Assembly (NCBI GenBank): GCA_039619475.1
Contig: CM077116.1
Location: 178,589,863-178,653,862 of the forward strand
DNA: 64,000 nucleotides
Origin: Icerya purchasi
Lineage: Eukaryota; Arthropoda; Insecta; Hemiptera; Monophlebidae
Direction: 5' to 3'
In this document: piece by piece, positions 10,433 through 21,059 of the stretch
Layout: the number at the start of each line of letters is the position of its first letter
Position numbering within the stretch: position 1 is the first letter of the stretch
Notes under the pieces: generated by a model
What the model saw: only the letters and a program-made list of their open reading frames with translations
Told to the model about the DNA's origin: nothing
Databases searched by the model: none
Program-made: the position numbers and the translations under genes

Positions 10433-11359
10433 GTGACCGCGCGTGAAGAAAGGGACCTAAGCGTAGAAAATGAAATTTTTCGGGGGGGGGGGGGGTGTTT
10501 AAAGTTTAAAATTAGTTATTCGATTCATAGTTTTTCACGTTAGGTGGCGCTACATGACCTTGGGAACACGGGATATTGGTGAAGTCGCCCCAACGATTTA
10601 GTGCGCATGTTACACTTTCAAATCGAGTATCCATAATTTTAATAGCGTTATTATTTAGTTTTCAGTCGTTTACACGATTTTTTAGAACGCACAGATAATT
10701 ATATCGAATATTATTTCGGTTGTGGAACTTCTCGCTTGTTTTCTGTTTTTATTTATTCTGAAATAATTAGGTAAAATATCTTATAATAATTATTTCAGTG
10801 TGTCGTACACTATGAGAAATCGAAACTATTATTGATAATTATAATTGTATTAGAAAATTATTATGATAGACGAATTCGAAGAGGTGGAAAAATTGTCGAA
10901 AAAGAGGCAATGGTATCTATACAAACAGGTCCGTGATTTATGTTCCGATGATATTAAAAACGCTGACACACAAGTGGAGCCTCCTGAGAAGAAGAAAAAA
11001 AACAAAAAGGCATCGACGGGTGGTAAACGTAAAAACGATATTCGACAACTGAAAAAAAATCGGACCAGAAATTCGTAAAAAAGTCGGTCGAAAATAATAA
11101 TTTTCTTTTTTCCTGATTTTTGTAAGTAATTAGGTTTTGTAGTGGATTAAATATAAACGGTTGATCAGTGAAATAAAAATTTTCAAATTTTATTGTATTT
11201 TTTCTCCTTTTAACGGCTCTATCTCCTTCAAAAATGATTTTAGAGACTCGGCATTAAATTTTTTCAATTCTCCGACATTTTTCGCACCAGATTATATATA
11301 TCAAAAAAAAAAAAATTCTATTTTTTGACGCTTAGGTCCTATTTTCTATGCGCGGTCAC
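10433..11359. mobile_element. TIR element of unassigned superfamily, about 930 bp
   Basis: The ends are inverted copies: GTGACCGCGC, then GACCTAAGCGT and an ATTTTT run on the left (10433-10480), and the same series reversed on the right (about 11314-11359). About 45 bases match, with several differences. The flanks GTATAA (left) and GTACAG (right) could be a decayed 6-bp TSD. The interior holds a G14 tract at 10482-10495 and one small basic ORF. No transposase motif is visible, so this is probably a non-autonomous or internally deleted element. Confidence 0.75.
10863..11078 (+). CDS. Small lysine-rich ORF inside the TIR element
   Basis: A 71-codon frame. The first third is acidic and helical in character (DEFEEVEKLSKKRQWYLYKQ). 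The remainder is strongly basic, with a KKKKKNKK run and a second basic patch that would act as nuclear localisation signals. It lies centrally within the TIR element and ends before an A/T-rich 3' region. It may be the remnant tail of a transposase or a DNA-binding accessory protein, or it may be chance. No family is recognised. Confidence 0.35.
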   Translation: MIDEFEEVEKLSKKRQWYLYKQVRDLCSDDIKNADTQVEPPEKKKKNKKASTGGKRKNDIRQLKKNRTRNS

Positions 11360-12589
11360 GTACAGTGTTTTTTGAACAAGTCGGGAGGTTAGGCTAATGT
11401 TTTGCTACAGCAAGCAAGGGAAGGGTCGTAAGCTTTCTGCAAGTGGTTACGGTCTAAGCATCGTTTATAAAATTTCCTCTTCTTATATATTCATTTTTTT
11501 TTCTTCTGCATCAATCACATTGGAGATTTATAGGACGTTCGGGGAACCAGCGAATCTTATTCCAAACTAGTGTCGAGGAAGTGTTACAGAGACTATGAGG
11601 TTGTGCCAGTGTACTCCTTTTTATTCTGCTGAACCGATTTCCAGGTTATTGCTCTTTTTTAATCTTATTAGTCTGGTTTGGGACTTTTTTGTATTAGCGA
11701 AACGTTTTTTTTTTGTTTTTTTTTTTTTTTTTGACTACCTGTTAACGGTGTTGCAACCACAGTTCCATTTAGGAACCGTTTTTACATGCCTGTTGGTATT
11801 TTTTGGGCGGTTAGTCGCTCCAGACAGGATTTTGGTTATTTCAGTAAAGAAATTGATGATGACAATAGCAGTCATAAGCATAATGCGTACTTTTCTTTCG
11901 CTTATTGAAGTAAATGTCAAGCATTCGACTCTGATTATATTTACACACTCTCGAGATTACTTGTCTAAAGAAAGCAGGACTGTGTATAGATTTAGTGTGT
12001 TTACGTTGTTTATGGGATGTAACGTTATGTATCTGTCGAAAGAAGTGTGTAATTTTTTTTTCCAAATGCATGGCAGATTGAGCCACCGTATTAGTCGTCA
12101 AATGTCACACGACGTATTGAAAATGTTGTTTTTAGATTTACAACGAAGCGAACGGAGCTAATCGGACTTGAATGAGTAGGCCGGTTCGAAGATTGCTTGC
12201 TCGATATTTGTGTTCGGGTAATTGCCTACAAAAGGGAACATCTACAATATGACGGAGGAAAACGTTTTGAGGGATGTTGTACTTTTTGTGGGCAATCTGT
12301 TAAAAATAGTGCGTATAATGAAAAGGGTTGAATTTTGAAAAAAAAAAAAAAGCCTCTAGTTAATTTAAAAAAATTAGGTACCAGACACTCCGTTTCGTCT
12401 GAAAGATTTTGTACGGTTAAGGAAATCATTTTTCTTTATCAGTGATAATTATTCGGCCGTGGCTAAGTGGCTAATGGCAGTAGTGTATCGTTTTTATGAA
12501 TAAAAAGAAAAAAAAAAAATACCCCGCTTCGTCACTTCTTTAAAAATGATTTATTAAAGTCAGCTCTGGAAGTTCGTTAAAGATATACA
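11360..12589. other. No supported gene; a possible tRNA-Ser-like fragment at about 12450
   Basis: A 188-codon plus frame (11595-12161) exists but is phenylalanine/leucine rich, runs through a T-homopolymer and resembles no family; I do not call it. At about 12450-12475 GGCCGTGGCTAAGTGGCTAA resembles the 5' half of tRNA-Ser. It is followed within about 60 bases by an A-rich run, as in a truncated SINE, but there is no B box. Confidence 0.35.
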
Positions 12590-13004
12590 GAGACAGGCAG
12601 TTTGTTGATTAGCGTTCAGGCTCTTGCGAACAGAGAGTGAGCGACTATTGGGAAGGACCGCCCTCGATTTAATGTTAGCGCTGGAAAATGCCGATAGATG
12701 GCGATAGCGAGCTTATTAACTAAGCGAAAGGGACGAATGACGCTTTTCTCGAATTAGTTCTGTCATTTTGCGCCGACGATTGCGGTGAAACTTCGACAGC
12801 AAAATTAATCTTACGACATCCCGATATTATTTTGTCGCAAAACGACGATGGTAAAAGTCGTCGCAAATGAATCATTTGAATTTTCTGAAAATTAAATCGC
12901 GTTTAATTAATATTATTATTACTTTTATTATTAAGTTACTGTTTTCTAGTTTATTTTACGTGTTTGTAAGGAATAAATTAATTACCCATACGTGCGAAGA
13001 AAGA
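12590..13004 (+). promoter_or_regulatory. Presumed 5' UTR/promoter region of the Beat-like gene
   Basis: About 250 bases (12590-12850) are clearly richer in G+C and CG dinucleotides than the surroundings, as expected around a promoter or 5' exon in an AT-rich insect genome. The open frame of the candidate signal exon extends upstream in phase to 12867, but the hydrophobic signal starts at the methionine at 13005. No TATA box or exact initiator is claimed. The assignment rests on position. Confidence 0.3.
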
Positions 13005-13062
13005 ATGCCATCGACGTCTTTGTTATTAATGTTAGTTTATTTTTTCTATTCCATCATTGTAG
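13005..13062 (+). CDS. Candidate first coding exon (signal peptide) of the Beat-like gene
   Basis: The frame opens MPSTSLLLMLVYFFYSIIV, a short polar start followed by a strongly hydrophobic stretch, as in a secretory signal peptide. It ends exactly at G|GTAAGT, a perfect donor, leaving one base of a split codon (phase 1). The Beat Ig exon at 28891 needs one base before its first AT, so joining the two gives GAT (Asp) and keeps the frame into KVAGLKN. Beat proteins are secreted or membrane-attached, so a signal exon before the Ig exon is expected. The 15.8 kb intron contains only transposons and unrecognised sequence. The link is inferred from phase, strand and order; RNA evidence is lacking. 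Confidence 0.5.
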
Positions 13063-14300
13063 GTAAGTTAATTGCGATATTCTCAGTTTTCTTAATATCG
13101 AATATTTCATAGTAATATTTTAATAAAATAAAACGACGAGTACTATCACGGAATAAAAACGGAGGAAAAATAAGAAAAAAATTAAATTAAATTAATCATC
13201 GAAACGCGTACGTTTAAATTTTACGCTTAAAATATATCTGAAATTTTTCCAAATTATTAACGATATCGCGAACGAAGCAAGAGAAAAAAACCGGTAATAC
13301 CAGAGCGCGGATACGTCATTGAAGAACATAAGAAAAACGGTTTAGGTTACACTTCATTCCTTACGGTATACTAGTAAAAAGGTAGGCCTAGTGCGAGGCC
13401 GGTGAAAATTATCCGGTAGCAATCTGTCGATAATTTCTTCTAACGATAGCCTGTCAAACGGTAACGGCCTATTTTCTGGCCGGGCGAATGTAGATGGGTC
13501 TGGATGTCAATTTGACCTGATAGGATTTACCTGAAAGTCCAAGCTGTAACTATGTTCGATGATTCTATTCAAATTAAAAACACTAAACCATTGACAGTGA
13601 CTGGAATTGAATACTGTACGCAGTTTCTATTTAATATTCACAGTTTTTCCACCGCCCTTGATTTCGAATATATAATAATAAGGTTATTTGTTATTATTTT
13701 CTCTTGATGTAGCCTTTTTTTTTTCCTTTCTAATTTTCGATTTCATTCAAAATTTTTGCTCATTTAAAAGTATTAAATATGCAGAAAATATATAAATACG
13801 CAGAATGAATAAAAATCAGTCAAAATATTTCGGAGGCACATACTTCATTTAATAACGTTGAAGTTAAATCTATATAAATTAGCTTTCAACATTAACATTG
13901 ATACGGACATATTAAAAACATACATAACATGTAGACAACTCTTAAAGTAAACATTGAAGACTATTAATAAAAACTAAAATATTCTAATCAGTTAAAAATT
14001 CATCAGTTATTTGGAATTAATAATTTCATTATTTCAAGCGAAACATATGTATATATTTTTTTTTTCTTATAAAGCTTCGATGTAAAAATCTTATAATTCT
14101 ATGGTACGAAGTTAAAAAATCCCTTAACTTTATCAGAAAATATATTTAAAGGTATTTATGGTAACATCGATTTTTTTTATTTTTATTTGTAATATATTAT
14201 GATTATACTGATGAAAATAATATAACAAAGAAGAGACAAATTATTAGAATGCATGTTACGTCACAACATCTTTATTACTAGCATAATCGAAGAGAAAGTG
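13063..14300. other. AT-rich presumed intron, no gene recognised
   Basis: No frame of note and no repeat shared with other parts of the window. Confidence 0.4.
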
Positions 14301-14309
14301 AAAAGAAGA

Positions 14310-14462
14310 AGAAAGCGGGGCTAGGATAACATGGATAGGTGAAATAAAAAGAAGAACGCAAATGACGTATAAGGTGATCAAGAACATAGTAGACAACAGA
14401 GATGAATGGGAGAGGATGGTTCTAGCTATGACGATAAGATCACATGCTCTTTTAAATAGATG
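14310..14462 (+). pseudogene. C-terminal fragment of an RTE/craniofacial-type LINE
   Basis: A frame reads RITWIGEIKRRTQMTYKVIK and then NRDEWERMVL before a stop near 14460. The series R-x-TWI-x-EIK, a MTY block, and N-R-x-EW-x-x-MV is the usual end of many RTE-like and related LINE ORF2 proteins. Nothing upstream remains recognisable. Confidence 0.6.
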
Positions 14463-14818
14463 ATACTACGATTATGGGACTATGTTCCTAAAACATGTCG
14501 GTGTTTAGATAAATATTTTCAGATATATTTTGAAAATGAAGTTAAAAGTGTTTTTCGAACTATCATTAGAAAAAATCATGAATAATCAAATATCTAATAC
14601 GCGCTATCATAGCCGGAGAGTCTTTTTTTTTTTTTTTTTTTTTTTCAATCGGCGAATTTTCTTCATAAAATTATAGGAAAACTATGAAACTCCAAAAATT
14701 ATGAAATTCAAAGGCCCAATTTTGGAAAAGTTAAAAACCGAATTTAAAAAAATTCTATACCTGGTTCTATAATAGCTATGGAACTGAGTTTTTCCCCCTA
14801 TTTTAATCGTTCCCATTT

Positions 14819-14890
14819 CTTTTTTTTTAATGGGTTCGTCAACATGGACATTGGCCCAAGAACAGTGGAACAGAGAGAAATTTCTTCCCA
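14819..14890 (-). mobile_element. LINE family-1 tail, very short copy
   Basis: A T-run at 14819-14828 is followed by TGGGTTCGTCAACATGGACATTGGCCCAAG, matching the start of copy D (GGGTTCGTCGTAAAGACATTGGCCCAAG, 5438 onward). Only about 60 bases of the 3' UTR remain. Confidence 0.7.
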
Positions 14891-15053
14891 TAAAATATCA
14901 TGAAAATACAAAAGATCAAACATTTTGAAATTTAAATACTGAATTTGAGAAAATATATACCTAAAAAACTGAAAACTAAAAAATGTCTATAGCCTTTTCA
15001 AAGCCTCAGCATTTATATACTACCTACAAATTCATTATTTTTTGTTTTCTCTT

Positions 15054-15222
15054 CTTTTTTTTTTTTTAGCGCGCCAGCGGCCTTAATCCAATAAAATGAT
15101 TAACTAATTTGAAAAACTAAATAGCCAAACGGTCAGAGATGGAAGACACAAAAGATAGTAGCAGGGGGACAACAGAGGACAATGAGGAGGAGAGGATATA
15201 GCGTGCGTTATAAAGAGTAGGA
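15054..15222 (-). pseudogene. LINE family-1 copy, last 150 bases
   Basis: A T-run at 15056-15068 is followed by GCGCGCCAGCGGCC and the C-terminal codons of ORF2 in reverse, corresponding to the SDRLAI-type end seen in copy E. It belongs to the GCGCGCC-tailed subfamily. It is 5'-truncated near 15222. Confidence 0.75.
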
Positions 15223-15593
15223 AAACTCAGATAACATTAAAATAAAAATAGGATAATTTTAAAATGAAAAAAGAAAAAAAATCTTATATCCATAAGTACA
15301 TTATTGGGAAAAAAAGTCTAGACTTCGTTTTATAGCAGCTTGAAGATTGATTTCGTTATTGGAATAAAGGGAAAATACAAAACCCCCGAATTGTAAAATT
15401 TTGGAGTACAAATTTGGAAATAATCAGTGACTTAAAATATTATTGCTCAAATTTAAAAAAAATCGTGAAATGAAATGTTCTTTTTAAAAAAAGTATCAAT
15501 TACAGAATTTACTATAGAGCATTTTATAAAATGCTCTAAAAAATAAAAAGCAATTATTTAATAAAAAATAATATATTTCAAAGTGATATACCT
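15223..15593. other. AT-rich sequence, nothing recognised
   Basis: Only very short frames are seen, with no match to other repeats in the window. Confidence 0.4.
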
Positions 15594-15768
15594 TAAGGTG
15601 ACATGATAATTCTTATAAAACATTAATAGAGCAGGCACCAAATTAAAATTACAGTAATAATTAAAAACAGCGTTAAATATTCATTAAATTGTTTCCGGAT
15701 ATTGTAATTTTAATTTGGCGATTATTCTAAAAGGTTCATGTTGTACAAGAATTACCATAATATTTATT
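15594..15768. mobile_element. Decayed MITE, same family as 52.73 kb
   Basis: Both loci share inverted ends TAAGG, a CATGATAATTCTTA-like run, AACATTA and GCACCAAATT, and a centre containing AATAATTAAAAACMGC. Here the ends have drifted more than at 52731-52952 and the centre is shorter. It abuts the left arm of the large inverted repeat that follows. No coding sequence is present. Confidence 0.65.
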
Positions 15769-16186
15769 TTTGAAAACCCATTTAATTGATCGATTTTTAA
15801 TTGGAAAAAAAAAAGAAAATCTGAAAATTTCAGCTTCTAAACCCAAAAAGTTATAAAATAGTTCAAAAAAACATATTTTTAACAAAAACTTTTTCAGTAA
15901 GAATTATGAAAGAGAGATGGTAAAAAGTTATTTTTTTTTGGAAAAATTTCAACCATCTTCATTTTGTTTTAAAAAAGAATAATAAAAATGTTGTCATTAT
16001 ATTTAAACATGTTCCTTTCAAGTATCACTCACGAATTTTTCACAGAAAAAAAAAAAAAAAAAATTCTTCAAAGAAAACTCCTTTGACACGGTAAAATTTT
16101 CAACTTGATCCGTTTAGTCAAAAAAAATAAAATCGACTTTTTTTTCTATATTTTCTTCGAATATTATCCACTATTTACTAATATAT
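15769..16186. repeat. Left arm of a large inverted repeat
   Basis: This arm is repeated in reverse at 23572-23686 plus 19168-19441. Matches in order: TTGATCGATTTTTAATT, CCCAAAAAGTTATAAAATAG, AAGAATTATGAAA, GAGAGATGGT, CATTTTGTTTTAAAAAAGAA, ATGTTGTCATTATATTTAAA and AATATTATCCACTATTTACTA. Similarity is good but imperfect. The arms are about 400 bases and the original interior is hidden by insertions. Confidence 0.8.
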
Positions 16187-16510
16187 GCCTATATCGGTGA
16201 GGCATCTTTTGATCGAGTGTAATCACTACCAGCAGGCCAGACAACAAGCGAGTATTACCAATGGCCTTCCAGAGATGTTTTCGAACGCCGAGAAGTGTAA
16301 AAAAATCGTAGCCTTCCTCAAAGACATCTCTGTATTCCAACTGATCTAACTTCCTCAGCCTTCAGCTAATTTTTTGATTATTTTGTTGTTTCGCGCATTT
16401 TCAAATATTCAATATAAAATTTTATAATTATCTGTAAAACCGTAGTCGCTAATGACCTTGTAGTCCAAAAGCGACTTGTAAATATAATAAATAAATAAAT
16501 AAATATTTTT
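16187..16510 (+). pseudogene. I-like LINE 3' end (family 2) with AATA-repeat tail
   Basis: A frame reads RHLLIECNHYQQARQQ, then LPEMFSNAEKCKKIVAFLKD and ISVFQLI before a stop near 16349. This is the H-L-L-x-E-C end of the zinc knuckle and the C-terminal helix typical of I-clade-like ORF2 proteins. The 3' UTR holds a stem-loop at 16444-16476 and ends in (AATA)n, a common LINE tail. It is truncated at the 5' side exactly where the inverted-repeat arm stops. Confidence 0.75.
16444..16476 (+). other. 3'-terminal stem-loop of the LINE
   Basis: AGTCGCT pairs with AGCGACT around a loop containing AATGACCTTGTAGT. It is placed immediately before the AATA tail. Similar structures are at 18860-18903 and, in reverse, 34976-35009. 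Confidence 0.55.
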
Positions 16511-16658
16511 TTTCTTCATTTAGAGATGCCTAAAGGAAACGGTGTGATGTTTCAATAAATTAGGAATAATTATTCACTGTTAGAATTAAAAAAAAAAAAA
16601 AAATTAGCTCTTTATAAGTTACTAGCTGTTACCCACACTGTTTTTTTGTTTTATCTGG

Positions 16659-16661
<3 letters not shown>

Positions 16662-16696
<35 letters not shown>
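16662..16696. repeat. (AT)n microsatellite
   Basis: Uninterrupted AT dinucleotide run of about 35 bases. Confidence 0.95.
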
Positions 16697-16701
<5 letters not shown>

Positions 16702-16789
16702 AACTTTAGACGTGAAGAACGTTTATTTTTTATTTTTTGGTTTTTAAGTAATACATTTATGTAAAGCTTCTTTCTTTCTTTTAGAATTT

Positions 16790-17460
16790 ATCATTGTGCA
16801 ACAAAAAATGGTCTTTACACTTCGTGTTCAGCCGAAAATTATCGGTCCTTCTATAAACAAAAAGTTTCGCTCAACTAAACAGCACATGGATATCTTGGTT
16901 CTGGAAGTTAATTATATATTGAAGCTACTTCATCAAGCAAGAAATCAAGTAACGCTCTTGTGGGTGCTGAGCCATACGGGAATTCAAGGCAACGAACGAG
17001 TTGACTTGGCATCCAAGTCGGCTCTGCTTGCACCTATGCCGTTTGGAATGCCACAGATCTGAAAAATGAAAGTTTATTTCCGTGAGCGTATGATAGTGGA
17101 TCAGCCAGTGGCAAAGGGAATCGTCTTTTTTAAAAAGCATAAAATTTACAGCCGATCCCCATGGGGGTTTCCTTTTCTTTACCTTACGCGTCGGGAATAT
17201 GCTGTGTTAAATCGGTTGCGAGTTGGGCATACGGCGATCTCACACAATCATATACTTGAAGGCACCCTTCTCCCACCGACGTGCCCTTTCTGTCTCGGCT
17301 CTTTTTATCCTTCGGCGGAACACCTTTACAACAATGTGCAGCGTTCGCCCGCTCCATTTTTGCGGGTGTTCCACTTGCAACTATACTGTCAAATGATCCA
17401 ACGCGCATATAAACGCTACTCGTTTTTCTTAGAACCAACAGCTTACTAAGTAAATTATGA
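16790..17460 (+). pseudogene. LINE (family 2) RNase H end and zinc knuckle, broken
   Basis: The first frame (16796-17062) contains VTLLWVLSHTGIQGNERVD, the last RNase H block with His and Asp in place. A second frame (17066-17449) contains EYAVLNRLRVGHTAISHNH, PPTCPFCLGS and AEHLYNNV, the RLRxGHT block and a C-x-x-C-H-x-x knuckle. RNase H and C-terminus sit in neighbouring frames separated by a stop, so one or more mutations have broken ORF2. RT is not seen upstream; a TA repeat lies there instead. Confidence 0.82.
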
Positions 17461-17519
17461 AGTAGCCTTTTCACCCTGGCCCGTATGCTGTAATGACCAT
17501 TGCAGTTAAAAATGGTGCA

Positions 17520-17720
17520 TGGACGCTACCAGGAAAAAATACAGAAAACACACATATCTATCATTTGGAAGGTTACGAGTTATTTACACAGTGATGTCTC
17601 ATAATTACAAATTTAAGAGAACATCTTCTTCACTCATATCTTCTTCCGCTCTCTCCGTTTTGAGCATTTTATTAAAATTAATTTATTACCATAAAATCAA
17701 AATAGCAGTGGTTGAGTAAA
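17520..17720 (+). pseudogene. Second, more decayed LINE family-2 C-terminus
   Basis: A frame reads YLSFGRLRVIYTVMSHNYKF, which lines up with the RLRVGHTAISHNHIL block of the preceding copy, including the serine-rich segment after it. The cysteines of the knuckle are lost. Confidence 0.5.
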
Positions 17721-18560
17721 GATTTCACATTTGAGTAGAAATAACATTCCCGGCAGCTGCAACAGAATTTTTAATTTCTCTGTAAAAACTGATAGAAAAC
17801 ACTACTATTTTTTTTAAACTCTCCGCAACGAGTACAATAATTAGGCTAGGAGCGCGACTTGCATGTTTTTAGATATTATGTCATGGAAGTTTGATGATTT
17901 CTGTAACGCAAAAACTCAAGTAACAAAACGCGGTGTATTTATTTACGCTTGAAATTAATAAAATTTTATCTAGAGTTCATTATTTACCAAACATGTAGTC
18001 GCCGACTTTTTTACCGGCCTTTTTACATTCATATATCTTTTACCGTTAAGGCAGCATTCGTAAGAAACGCATTCGCTTGGCCGTTTTTTCGTCGACTTAC
18101 GTTACAAAATTGGTCTCCACGAAAAGCCCTTTTATTTTAACAGGATAATATACAACCTATGTCCACCCTGAAGGTCCACTCTAAATATTGGTGAAAGAAT
18201 TTTTGAAATCGCTTTCGGAGATTACCTCCTACATCCAAACCCACAAACTTTATCTTTTTATAATAATGTTATTATTATTATTATTCGTATGGATATTATA
18301 TTAATATCGTCCAACAAAAATTCCTGTCAGTTATTTATATTGAATACAATAATTTCTTATAAAATATGTCGAGTTTTCTTTAACACAAATGTAATAAAAT
18401 AAAATTAACCAATTACATTACGAACAATTTTTGCCAAGAATGTTATAAATAACGGTAGTTAATCTTCGTCTCTATTACACTATTAACTTTTTTTCATCTG
18501 TATATCTCAGCACGTCTTGAGTAAGATAATATATAGTAGCTGCAATGTGAAAACATCACC
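17721..18560. other. AT-rich spacer in the nested region
   Basis: Only short frames are seen and no recognised element. Confidence 0.4.
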
Positions 18561-18609
18561 CGACTACCATTGCCGCAATCACAGCAATATCGCGACTAAT
18601 ACCAGAGAT

Positions 18610-18943
18610 TTTATTTGTATCTCTGACTGTCACACAATCACGTCTTTGAAGGAGCTCCCCCTCCGGTCACTTGTCCTCTGTGCGGGTTCATGGCCTCGCC
18701 AACCATAGAGCATCTGCTGAAATGGTGCCGGCATGCTTCCCGTACTTCTAGTCATACCTCACCCCACCGTCTGTTGTCGAATTGCCCGGATTGTGTTCGG
18801 GCAGTGTTGAATTTTGCAGCATCGAACAGACTGCATCGCCTTCTGTAATTTTCAGTGAGTCTAGGTGCCGTAATAGCCCAGGTAGTTACACACGGCGCCT
18901 AGATTTATATTTGTAAATTTATTATTTAAAAAAAAAAAAAAAA
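18610..18943 (+). pseudogene. LINE family-2 3' end with zinc knuckle, stem-loop and poly-A
   Basis: One frame reads LSHNHVFEGAPPPVTCPLCG, then ASPTIEHLLKWC and a short tail ending at a stop near 18848. The knuckle C-x-x-C ... H-x-x-x-x-C is intact. Another frame covers the sequence just upstream, so a frameshift separates them. The 3' UTR contains a 12-bp stem-loop and ends in A16 at about 18928-18943. It is the least decayed family-2 tail here. Confidence 0.78.
18860..18903 (+). other. 3'-UTR stem-loop of the LINE family-2 copy
   Basis: TCTAGGTGCCGT pairs with ACGGCGCCTAGA with one G-T wobble. The loop is AATAGCCCAGGTAGTTACAC. Its position just before poly-A suggests a role in RT recognition of the RNA. 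Confidence 0.65.
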
Positions 18944-19059
18944 ATCTGGTTGATAATCAATGAAATAACGGTGTATGTTTTTGAGTGTATGTGCCGAGAT
19001 TTCACTTGTAGCTTTACAATATTAGGTGCGATTTCCACAAAGTGAAGTGTAATTTCACC

Positions 19060-19150
19060 AATTCAGCTAAATATGATGCAGCATTTTAGAACTTAACATT
19101 TTTTTACGGGGTGGTATATTTCAAGCGGTATCATATTTAGCTGAATCGAT
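19060..19150. repeat. Short inverted repeat
   Basis: AATTCAGCTAAATATGATGC near 19060 faces GGTATCATATTTAGCTGAATCG near 19127-19149. The stem is about 18 bp with a loop near 50 bases. It lies directly before the right arm of the large inverted repeat. Confidence 0.7.
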
Positions 19151-19167
19151 AAATGAAGACGGTACGA

Positions 19168-19441
19168 TTAGTAAATAGTGGATAATACTATTCGAAGAGA
19201 ATATGAAAAAAAATCTATTTTATTTTTTTAAACTATGTTACAGATCAGGTTGAAAATTTTACCCTGTCAAGAAGTTTTCCATGAGAAATTCACGAGTAAC
19301 AGCCGAAAGGAACATGTTTAAATATAATGACAACATTTTTATTATTCTTTTTTAAAACAAAAAGGAGAGATGGTTGAAACTTTTGCAAAAAAAAAATTTT
19401 TTACCATTTCTTTTTCATAATTCTTGCCAAAAAAAGGTTTT
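19168..19441. repeat. Right arm of the large inverted repeat, inner part
   Basis: Reverse complement of about 15890-16186. It stops where the minus-strand LINE begins. Confidence 0.78.
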
Positions 19442-19589
19442 CTTCTTCTTCTTTGATTAATGTACAGAGTACTGCCGCCTAGCCCAGAGGCACGGATAAG
19501 ATAAGAGTTAGATGAAGTGGAATAGGTTAGTAATATTGAGGAAATGTAGGAGGCGTTCATTTTTGTCGTGACGATCAGACAGGATTTCA

Positions 19590-20343
19590 AAAAGGTTGGA
19601 CGACTTGAGAATTTGTGCTCAATATGAATTAGAGGTGGGACAGCTGACTAGTAAATGTTGGATCGTGACAGGAGAATTGCAATTGGAACACGGTGGGATA
19701 GACTGTCTGGATAGGAGGCGACTATGAGTGATTTTGGAGTGATTTAGGCGAAGTCTAGTGGCAACGATTTCATTCTTTCGATTGATGAATAATGAAGTTT
19801 TCCATGGTCAAATAGTATCTCGAATTGAGCACAGCTTGTTCGTGTTTAGGATGTTGGTCCACTGTTTTTGCCATGTTTGAAGTGATTTCTGCACCATATG
19901 AGCTTTTAGATCCATTGGCGGAATTTCAATGTTCGGTACCGGAAAGAACAATAAGCCTTCTTTTGCCGCAGTATCCGCGAATGAATTCCCCTGGATTCCA
20001 ACGTGTGATGGGGTCCATGCGAACGAAACACGGGTACTTGTACTACAAAGAATGCGAATAATTTCCTTGGCTATTGGGTGTTTTGTGAGGAGAGTTGCAT
20101 TTTTGAATTGATGTGATCACGTTTAATGAGTCTGTACATATGAGGTGTGAGGAGTGAGGATCGGAAATTATTACATTTTCTATTGCCAGTTTTATAGCAA
20201 GTAGTTCCGCCGAAAGAATATAGCGCCGGAAGAGAGTAACGGAGAATATTTTTTTTGTCGGATGCTATTCCACAACCTGTTCCTCGAGGTGTTTTCGAGC
20301 CGTCAGTAAAACCTATTTTGCAACTGTCATATTTGCTGATCAT
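19590..20343 (-). pseudogene. Family-3 LINE: RNase H and zinc knuckle
   Basis: KIGFTDGSKTPRGTGCG opens RNase H with the first Asp. The next block lies in another frame and reads SAELLAIKLAIENV (Glu), then LICTDSLNVITSI (Asp). After a further shift comes FAWTPSHVGIQGNSFADTAA, with His and the last Asp. The end carries ATRLRLNHSKITHS, then CSNCNSPVTIQHLLVSC. All catalytic residues can be found but over several frames. Confidence 0.8.
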
Positions 20344-21059
20344 GCATTGATATGCGGAACGTAAAATGCTCGGACATGTTTCTCTTTTTGAGAATTGCTG
20401 GAGTGGAAGATCTATGTCGAGATGCAGGTTTACCTATGGAGGTGTTGGTGCTATGGTTAGATGATATGTTGGCGGCAAAGTGAATTGCGTCGAATCTAAG
20501 ATTTCAGCAACTTGCTTATAGAGAGTGGGCACCGATGTATGAGGTGATGGTCGAAGCGAGTTCAGCGAAGGAAGGTTAATCGACGACTTAGGACGAATCC
20601 ACGTGTTTAAAATGCTCCGGTCTCTGTAAATGTTGAGAGGAGGAATACCAGCTTTACAAAGAATGCTAACAGATGGAGAAGTAGGCAAAGCGCCAATAGC
20701 GAGTCTCGCAGCAGTATAATGTACTTTATTGAGTGTCGATTTAAGCAGTGCTTGGTAGATTCTCAATAAGGAGGAACGATCTGAGCTATACAATGTGCTA
20801 GCCAGTTAACGAATTAAATTTAGTTTTTTGGTGCAGCCTGTTTTTAGTTGAGTGATATAATACGGAGTTTCCATGTAAGTTTCTCGTCCAAAATGATTCC
20901 TAAATATTTTACGGTATCTAATGATTACGTTGTTAGTTGGACTAAAATTTCATGATTACAGCGACGAACTCTGCAGAAATATATAGCGATAGTTTTCGTG
21001 TTTGAAAAATTGAAGCCGTTGTGAACTGCTTAAACTTGTAATCTGTCGATTGTTTTCCG

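Noticed and set aside
11595..12161. 188-codon plus-strand frame
   Set aside because: Phe/Leu rich, runs through a T homopolymer, overlaps frames on the other strand, and resembles no family. Length alone is not enough in T-rich sequence.
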